A stretch of DNA of 64,000 bases from Craterostigma plantagineum. Lineage: Eukaryota; Streptophyta; Magnoliopsida; Lamiales; Linderniaceae. The stretch lies in assembly GCA_027422505.1 (NCBI GenBank), contig JAPQWV010000125.1, positions 124,001-188,000 on the forward strand. The letters run 5' to 3'. A model generated the notes under the pieces. The model was not told where the DNA came from, made no database searches, and saw only the letters and a list, made by a program, of their open reading frames with translations. This document shows positions 57,074 through 64,000 of the stretch, in pieces. Positions within the stretch are counted from its first letter, which is position 1, and every line of letters starts with the position of its first letter. A program made the position numbers and the translations under genes.

Positions 57074-58831
57074 GTGTGTTTGGTTCTCTTTGCTTTTGTT
57101 CCACTTTGGCCGCAGGTAGGAAGAAGTTTGACCCGAGGGCTCGAGCATGTGTTCCTTGGCTATCCATGTGGAATGAAAGGTTACAAGGTGCTGGATTTGC
57201 AAACCAGGCAAGTACTCATTTCAAGAGATGTGGTCTTTGAAGAGCAGGAATTTCCTTTCTCCACGCAGCAGGGTTCTGTCCCAGCTGAGGACCCTTTCCC
57301 TGCTCATGTATTACCAAAGCTAGCTGCAACTACTAGCCCCACATCTGAAGAACCAATACTTGCACCTGATGGGGAGGCAACACACCCAACAATGGAGAAT
57401 GATTCAGGGTCAGGTGCAGAGCTTCAGCCAGAGACTTCAGGGCAGACTGATCTGTCTGAGACTGATCCAACTGAGACTGCACCAGCTCATCTGTCTGAGG
57501 CTACACCAGCTGATCAAATACCTGAAGCAGCAGATTTACACCCAAGCTCACAACTGCAAGGGCAGGATGGATTGAGCAGGCCAAAAAGGCAGACCACAAA
57601 GCCATCCTACTTAAAGGACTACCACTGCAACAAATTCAGAGTCTTGCACCCCATCTCTCAGGTTCTATCCTACAACAACTTTTCACACAGCTACCAAGAT
57701 TTTATCTGCAGTATTTTAGCTGCTATTGAGCCCAAGACAATTGCCCAAGCAGCCAGCTCCAAAGAATGGCAAGAAGCCATGAAAAAGGAGTTTAAAGCAC
57801 TTGAGCTGAATGATACTTGGAAAATAGTTTCACTTCCACCAGGTAAAAGGGCCATAGGTTGCAGATGGGTGTACAAGACTAAATTTGACTCATTGGGACA
57901 TGTAGAAAAGCATAAAGCGGGCTTGTGACTAAGATATGACCAAAGAGAAGGAGTCGATTACTTGGACACATTTGCACCGGTAGCAAAGTCGAGTACAATC
58001 AAACTGGTCCTCTCCCTTGCAGCTAAACTATATTGGAATTTGGCTCAATTAGATGTAAGTAATGCATTTCTCAATGGGGAGTTGAGTGAGGAGGTCTATA
58101 TGGAGTTACCTCAAGGTTTTTACACGGATGCTGACAGGTTTGGTCCCACGAGGAACGTGTGCAGACGTAACAAAACTTTGTATGGGCTTAAACAAGCCTC
58201 ACGACAATCGAATAGAAAGCTTACGGAGGCTGTGAAGGAACTTGGTTTTGTGCAAAGACAATCGGATCATACATTATTCATTAAGGGACAGGGAAACAGC
58301 TTAGTGATCTTGCTTGTATATGTGGATGATATCATAGTGGGAGGTCCTTCCCTTGATGCCATCCAAGAAGAAAAGGATTTCGTAAGGCACTACTTCAAAA
58401 TCAAAGATCTCGGGGAGCTGAGGTTCTTCCTTGGCATAGAAGTAGCTCAAGGAGAAAAAGGAATTTACATCTCACAAAGACAATATGCGCTTCAACTACT
58501 CGAAGACACAGGGTACTTGGCAGCCAAGAGCTTATCTACACCCATGAATCCATGCAGTAGTTTGACAGAGAATGAGGGTGAATTGTTGAAGGATCCTTTT
58601 AACTATAGAAGGTTGATTGGACGGCTTCTTTACCTCACCTTCACGAGACCAGACATAACCTTTGCTGTCCACAGATTAAGTCAATACATTTCAGCCCCGA
58701 GGACACCTCATTTAGTGGCTGCTCATCACCTGTTGAGGTACATCAAGGCAGCACCAGGACAAGGAATTCTTCTCAGCTCGACTTCAGACTTCAACTTGAA
58801 GGGCTTTTCAGATGCGGATTGGGCTGCGTGA
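57074..58831 (+). pseudogene. copia element 2: linker and reverse transcriptase
   Basis: A Thr/Pro/Glu-rich linker with repeated DLSETDPTET-like units, then RT: NDTWKIVSLPPGKRAIGCRW, a stop near 57928 (KAGL stop), FAPVAKSSTIKLVLSLAAKL, LDVSNAFLNGELSEEVYMEL, YGLKQASRQSNRKL, catalytic YVDDIIVGG near 58318, FFLGIEVAQGEKGIYISQRQ. It ends at a TGA at 58829. Confidence 0.85.
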
Positions 58832-59458
58832 AGGGATACCAGGAAGTCTGTGACAGGGTATTGCACATTCTTGGGTGACTCTCTCATAACCTGGAAGGCC
58901 AAGAAACAGGCCACTGTGTCTAGGTCGTCCACCGAAGCGGAATACAGAGCACTGGGTTCTGTGGTAGCCGAGACGTTATGGATCAAAGGACTGATAAATG
59001 AGCTAGGAATCAGTTTGGATCAGACACCAGTTATCTTCTGTGACCACTCGGCATTAAAGTTGTCTTCAAATCCCAGGTTCCACGAGAGATCAAAACATAT
59101 TGAAATCGATTGTCATTTCATAAGAGACCATGTAGCAAAAGGAAATGTAAAACTGCTGCCAATCAGCTCAGAAAAACAGCTTGCGGACGTGTTTACAAAG
59201 CCACTTGCAGGTCCCAGGTTGCAAGAGCTGATGGTCAAGATGGCAGTAATGAATCTATTTCTTCCATCTTGTGGGGGCTTATTGAAGAAACAAGAAGGAA
59301 AAGAGCACAAAGTCGACCATGCAGCTCGACAATCACACTCAGGTTCAGGGATTGAGAAAAGATGCTTAAAGGCGCTATTTAAAGCCAAAGAAGCAGAAAA
59401 CGATTTATCAACTTATAGAGACGCATATGGTGGCGACGACTTCATCAGTCCAAAATGA
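58832..59458 (+). pseudogene. copia element 2: RNase H
   Basis: After the TGA the same frame continues RDTRKSVTGYCTFLGDSLIT, WKAKKQATVSRSSTEAEYRA, FHERSKHIEIDCHFIRDHVA, LADVFTKPLAGPRL. The final codons run into the right LTR. RNase H acidic residues are present. Confidence 0.85.
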
Positions 59459-59660
59459 GCCTTTCAAAATTGGCGGGTTTTTATATAAAACAGTGTCGAA
59501 GTGTTCACAAATGTAATTAAATTCATTTTTCTGCTGTATCTGTAGAACATACAAGCTAAATCAATAAGAATGGCTTCTTGCCCGTGGATGTAGGATCTTC
59601 AAGATCTGAACCACGTAAATCTGCGCATCGTTTCGTTCATTTCGTTTTTCGATTCTGTTA
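59281..59660 (+). repeat. 3' LTR of copia element 2
   Basis: 380 bases; matches the 5' LTR with five substitutions and one inserted A. Confidence 0.85.
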
Positions 59661-60477
59661 TAAATACATGGGGAAAAAAAGATAAGAAGAAGGCTATTAA
59701 CGGCTGTGCAAGAAGATTAGAAGACACCTCACATCAACAAACAACTTACACATCAAATCGCTTAACAAGTGTTTGTAGTGTTCCCTGAGAGAAAGGTTGC
59801 CCTTTTGTATTTTTTTCTTTTCAAGGTTTTCCTTTTCTATCTTAGTTGCACGCTTAGGCTTCTCGTATTCGTTTCATATTCTTGTTCAAGAGAGAGTTTG
59901 AGTGAGAGAGAAGAGATCGAATAGTAGAACAAGAGAGGAAAATACGTCCGCACGTTATTACCACTGTGATTGATATTCCCTTTTTTTCCTTTCATATGTT
60001 ATAGTTTATTTATATTGAAGATTGCAAATCGATTGAGTTAGTTATCTAAATCATTTACACGTTTGTTTGATTACTATGTTTATGTTATTATCCTTATAAT
60101 TATTAATAAGATTATTATTGTTATTATTATTATTAATTATTGTTGATCTAATTTCAAATTAGAAATAAATCAGTCATTTCCCTGAGAAGACGATCATTAC
60201 CTTCGCTATACTCATATTTAGTGAATAAGGTTATAAATTTTATTTTTGGTCGTTTACGACGCGACCACATACTATGGCCGAATTTGTCGTTGAAAAAGAA
60301 AAGTAATTGGGCTGACATAATAACCAAAGCCCAATAAAGCAAATGAGCCCAGAAACACCAGTAGGCCCAAGATACAATACGAACCTGTCCAATATAACAA
60401 TCTGAAATTATCATTTTCAAATTATGTCCTTACACTGTCTTACATTTGCATTATCGAATACAACGAGGATTAACTTT

Positions 60478-60508
<31 letters not shown>

Positions 60509-60661
60509 TATATAAATATATATCAATATAATATAAGAATAAAACACAGATGAAAGTGTGTTGTATCTACCGCATGGAGAGGTTATCTTATCCAAAACCA
60601 AAGATGATGGAGGGAAAGGGAGAGAAAAATACGTCTATTCTTCTCTATTAATTTTTTTGTT
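59661..60661. other. spacer with AT microsatellite, 3' of the R3-MYB gene
   Basis: CT- and GA-rich sequence up to about 60000, (AT)n near 60479-60525. No gene recognised; the minus-strand frame at 60154-60420 has no recognisable family. Confidence 0.4.
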
Positions 60662-61103
60662 TCATTTTTTAACTTTATTGTCATTGTTAGAGTAATTAAT
60701 CCTGTTTCTCATAAGCCAGAATCTCTCTATCTCCTCTGCTTTTCTTCCTGGAACTCTACCAGCTATCAGCGTCCATCTGATATATACATACATATATATA
60801 TATATATATATATGATATCATCACTATTAAAATCACCCTTTAGAACAATAAAGAAATTTTTCTTCTTACTTGTCCCCCACGAGCTTGTGCATTCTGTTAA
60901 TTATGTCTTCTTCTTCCTCAGTCATGCTTGTGAAATCCCATGCGATACTACTTACCTCTGAAATGAAATATACAGACAAATAATATATATATATATATTA
61001 GGAAGAGTAAAGAAGAGATGATACTTAAAAAGGAGAAAGGTTAACCTTCAGAGAAGCCACAGTTAAGGAACTTGGGATGCTTTTGCTTACTCTTATTATC
61101 CAT
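60662..61103 (-). CDS. R3-type single-repeat MYB (CPC/TRY/ETC family)
   Basis: Three short exons on the minus strand: 61046-61103, 60870-60957, 60662-60776, joining in frame to 86 residues. The start MDNKSKQKHPKFLNCGFS leads to EEVSSIAWDFTSMTEEEEDI, then the R3 repeat INRMHKLVGDKWTLIAGRVP, GRKAEEIERFWLMRNR. Trp residues are spaced as in R3. The bHLH-binding signature [DE]Lx2[RK]x3Lx6Lx3R is present with Ile for the first Leu (DIINRMHKLVGDKWTLIAGR). No activation domain. Such proteins move between cells and compete with R2R3-MYBs to repress trichomes and promote root hairs. GT/AG sites are canonical; the exons are too short to show as long frames. Intact. Confidence 0.9.
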
Positions 61104-62600
61104 TAAAGAAATGAAAATATAGAGACCTTTGCGTATGATTTAGTACTACTTATTAGTTATTACAGGAGATGCATTGCGATTGCCTTGCTAAGCTGCATAT
61201 ATATATATATAGACACTCGACCAAGTAACACATACATGTTGCAAGCATATTTAATATATAAAATAAATACAAATATAATATCATGGGATTTTACTGGGGC
61301 AGCGCAATGATGGACCTACAAAAACAAAATGACGTGTCTTTTGTCTCAAAAGTTATTCTTACCTCCATTTACACACTAAATTCACATGACCTTCGTATGA
61401 AATTATCATATACTCTATAACTTGACCTATTTTTTCAAACTTTAATAACTGCAATTAGAAGTTCGAAGAATAACAGATTGTATTACAATCGCTATCTATA
61501 GTAATCTTTGTATTTTTTATATAAAATATACAACAAAAGGATGAACGTATGTCATTTGTGGGAGGAAGGCATATATTAAGACGTACTTTCAAGTTTCACT
61601 CACTATCTTACTATTTGGACACATGTAAATTACTGATAAGATATTTGAGATAAGTACGGCCCACTACGTATGTTTTGGAAAATGACGTTAATCATATCCA
61701 CACTAAGTTACGATATATGATCGCGATGAGTTGAAAAAAATATAAAAGGGGGAAGAATCATATCTTTGCCCCTATTAATATTATATATGTTGAGGACACG
61801 TAGGAGTGCTAGTGACCATATATCTTTGTTGTAAGAAGTTCATATAGAAAAACCATATTCGTTTTCTAATTGGATAGTTGATCATGTGCAGATAGGAATA
61901 GAATGAATCTTGCTTTTATTTATGTATTATTTAGGTGTATTCGCACCAAACGCAATTTATTACGTACTCAAATATGTACAACTTTCAGTGGGATTAATCC
62001 TCTATCTGCTTGCACTGTCTTAGTCAAGATTGAATATCGATAGTTAAACACAACCATTTGACTCAACTCTCGGAATAATTGACTCTTGCTTTAAAGCATT
62101 CTTTTATATATTTCTTTGGATAAGGAGATTAGGAACATATTCAAGAATTTGATCCACCTTCCGTCCCTATAAAGTTATGGTATTGATAAACCAAAGAAAA
62201 AGAAAGAGTTAAATCAAGTTGCAAAACCAATCCCAGGTGACGAAACACAGCCTTTCTAACAACCTAGTTTTTTTCTTGCTCAAAAAAACAAAAACAATCT
62301 AGTTTTTTACTAAATTATGATGGTTAGCCAAGTATTCACGCAAAAAGCTTCTTGTAACTTAAATTATAAGATTTATACTTCACCATGAACCATTGAAGCA
62401 ATCTTGCACCATAACCACGATGCAAATGCAAGAATTATCTTGTAAGTCTAAGTTACATATTGTGCCCTCGATCCAATTACAGATGTTATAAATCCAAAAT
62501 AGTACAGATACAGGTGTGATTATGTGGTGTTCGGTTATCGAAGTTAAAAAAAGCCTGAAGTTAAAAAAAGCCTAACGACGATTAAAACTTTGATCGAAGT
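61104..62600. other. promoter of the R3-MYB gene and AT-rich spacer
   Basis: (AT)n near 61197-61211. No gene seen. About 1.5 kb of unique-looking AT-rich DNA. Confidence 0.4.
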
Positions 62601-63065
62601 AAAGTTACAATGCGTGTGGACTATGGAGGAGCAAAAAGCACACGAAAAGGAGAAGAAATCGAGCAGATTCTCTACTCCTTCCCTTCCACGGCTTCAGACA
62701 TCACTCGGTTCATGTCCACTGAACATATGGCGAAAATCAACGCAATTCTCGCTTTAAGGGCCCTTTACACACCAGCTTCTTCCACGTCAAAGCTTTCAAT
62801 TTTTTAAATGAATCGAAGTTTAGGGCCTTCATTGTTCAGTTGCTTCGGTTTGAGTCACCAAAGATCGAATAATCAATGCCTCCTATTAATGCACGAAGCT
62901 ATGAGCATGGAATTCTTTCGAAAACATCCCAAAAAAAAAGAAAGCAAAAAACAACGACCTCCTATGAATAGTTTTCATCTTCTCCTATCAATATTCTACA
63001 TAGAAAAACTTAACAAGTCAACATAATATCAACCAACCAAACCACGTGAATTTGTCAAGTTTTAC
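62601..63065. other. 3' side of the nucleotidyltransferase gene (unresolved)
   Basis: Should hold the last exon(s) and 3' UTR of the gene to its right, since the 63066 exon ends in a GTAAAAC donor, but I could not recognise the terminal exon. Open frames here on the plus strand look fortuitous. Confidence 0.35.
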
Positions 63066-64000
63066 CTGTAATGATGGGGAGAAGATGGCCCGTCTGGCGA
63101 AGAAACATGCGTCCTATTCTCCTCGGATGTCATTGATCGCACTTCTGAATTCGTATGTAATTGCTCATCCATGCCCGAAAAGCCAAGAGGACCCAGCGAG
63201 CCAAATTCAAGTTGTTCACTGTGACGACCATAGATAGAAACACTGTAATCGAATGGGTACATCATCGTAACAGGCGAGGATGGCCCATTTGATAATCCAT
63301 CTGATTCATTTGATGCTGAGGCATACATGTTGTAAGCTATATCCTGAGTCCCACTTTCACTTAAACTCGAGCGCATATGACCGTTCCGTGTTGGGTATGA
63401 AGAACGAGAGTCATTCCTTCGAGCATTCCATGAACGGGGCGATCGAACCTCATTAGGAGGAAAACGATCAGCCCTGAAATTCGACCTAGTGTTACTTAGG
63501 CCGCGACCATGGCCTCGTATGCCAGAACGAGGCCTAGGATTAGCATTCCTATCGTTGTTATAAGCTTCCCTTCTTGTGCCAGACGAGCCCCTCCCCCGAG
63601 CCGTAATATTCTGAAAGGAAAAAAATGCTCAGATTAGATGATGATCACCCAAATGAAACTCGAAGAGTAGTTCGTTCATATTATTAGAACATCTATCCAA
63701 GACTCCACATTCACTTCAAGTTTATGAACTCGAATGATAACAAGGTACAGTTGCAAATCTGATGAAATTGAGTTTACCACGGCACGAGAAAGGATTCTTA
63801 CCGGATTAGGCAAATAGGTTCCTGTTCCACTTCGGTATCTTGGCATATGATCATCCATGTAAAGCTGATACACGTTGGGAGGCCTGGCATAAACCGTTTG
63901 AAGGGGAGTCAATGGGACCAAATGATGACCATAACTGACGTTGCTATTTACTGAAAGTGCGGCAGGGTTATCATACGGAGGCCGGCCTTGGAGATACGTC
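63066..64000 (-). CDS. PAP/OAS1-type nucleotidyltransferase, C-terminal part (At3g51620-like; runs off window)
   Basis: Two minus-strand exons: 63802-64000 and beyond (GRPPYDNPAALSVNSNVSYG, VPLTPLQTVYARPPNVYQLY, MDDHMPRYRSGTGTYLPNP) and 63066-63610 (ARGRGSSGTRREAYNNDRNA, RSGIRGHGRGLSNTRSNFRA, MRSSLSESGTQDIAYNMYAS, FDYSVSIYGRHSEQLEFGSL, ending SSPDGPSSPHHYR). This is the disordered RG-rich tail typical of plant nucleotidyltransferase/poly(A)-polymerase-like proteins of the PAP/OAS1 substrate-binding superfamily. The catalytic domain lies outside the window to the right. Splice sites are canonical. Confidence 0.75.

Larger units (their letters stand above)
54400..59660 (+). mobile_element. full-length Ty1/copia retrotransposon 2
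   Basis: LTRs 54400-54778 and 59281-59660 differ by about five substitutions and one indel. A primer site TGGTATCGGAGC (one base from the usual TGGTATCAGAGC) follows the left LTR; a G-rich purine tract (TTGTGGGGGCTT) precedes the right LTR. Flanks TAAATC/TAAATA give an imperfect duplication. The LTR ends (ATTGAAG...CTGTTA) are not TG...CA. Order gag-protease-integrase-RT-RNase H; several stops and shifts. Confidence 0.9.

Noticed and set aside
60154..60420. Minus-strand 88-codon frame as a membrane protein
   Set aside because: AT-rich, no recognised domain, no splice context; not supported.
62610..63026. Plus-strand frames near the nucleotidyltransferase 3' end
   Set aside because: No recognisable motif and they lie where the minus-strand 3' UTR is expected.

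Overview
This is plant nuclear DNA, almost certainly a eudicot. It carries intron-rich plant genes (ANGUSTIFOLIA, a SPA-type light-signalling WD40 protein, a group-B MAP kinase, a UGT72 glycosyltransferase, a CURT1 thylakoid protein, an R3-MYB), nuclear-type tRNA-Val, AT-rich spacers, Ty1/copia and other LTR retrotransposons, and many hAT and Mutator MITEs. The species cannot be fixed from the sequence; an asterid is only a guess.

Layout. 1-6.4 kb: two tandem squalene synthase-like genes on the minus strand (the left one runs off the window), separated by a truncated copia element whose LTR position is a 206-bp palindrome. 6.4-9.0 kb: three mobile elements nested together, each with a visible target-site duplication. 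9.4-10.8 kb: RPL36 and tRNA-Val(AAC). 11.6-17.3 kb: a copia element with identical LTRs but broken reading frames. 18-25 kb: a MAPK gene with a 1-base frameshift, a plastid NTF2-like gene and an intact ANGUSTIFOLIA gene. 25.4-26.0 kb: a Mutator MITE. 27.2-28.5 kb: a cytochrome-b5-fused sphingolipid desaturase broken by a GATC duplication. 29-34.3 kb: a large GT4-type membrane glycosyltransferase. 36-38.3 kb: eIF1A and a damaged CURT1A-like gene. 39-40.1 kb: receptor-kinase and GDSL-lipase relics. 40.7-44 kb: the SPA-like gene. 44.5-51.4 kb: hAT MITEs, tandem repeats and a 3.5-kb gag-protease-only copia derivative sitting in an AT microsatellite. 52-53.4 kb: UGT72. 54.4-59.7 kb: a second, older, full-length copia element. 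60.7-61.1 kb: a small three-exon R3-MYB (CPC/TRY/ETC type) gene. 63-64 kb: the C-terminal part of a nucleotidyltransferase/PAP-OAS1-type gene.

The cellular genes do not form an operon-like system; they are unrelated single genes. I see no convincing new multi-gene system. The most interesting biology is the tandem squalene synthase-like pair: both copies keep the two Asp-rich motifs but have the conserved SRSF-containing segment replaced in the same way. The second most interesting point is that several conserved genes (MAPK, desaturase, CURT1A) are broken by single small indels with otherwise perfect frames. That is either recent gene decay or uncorrected assembly error, and must be settled before functional claims are made.
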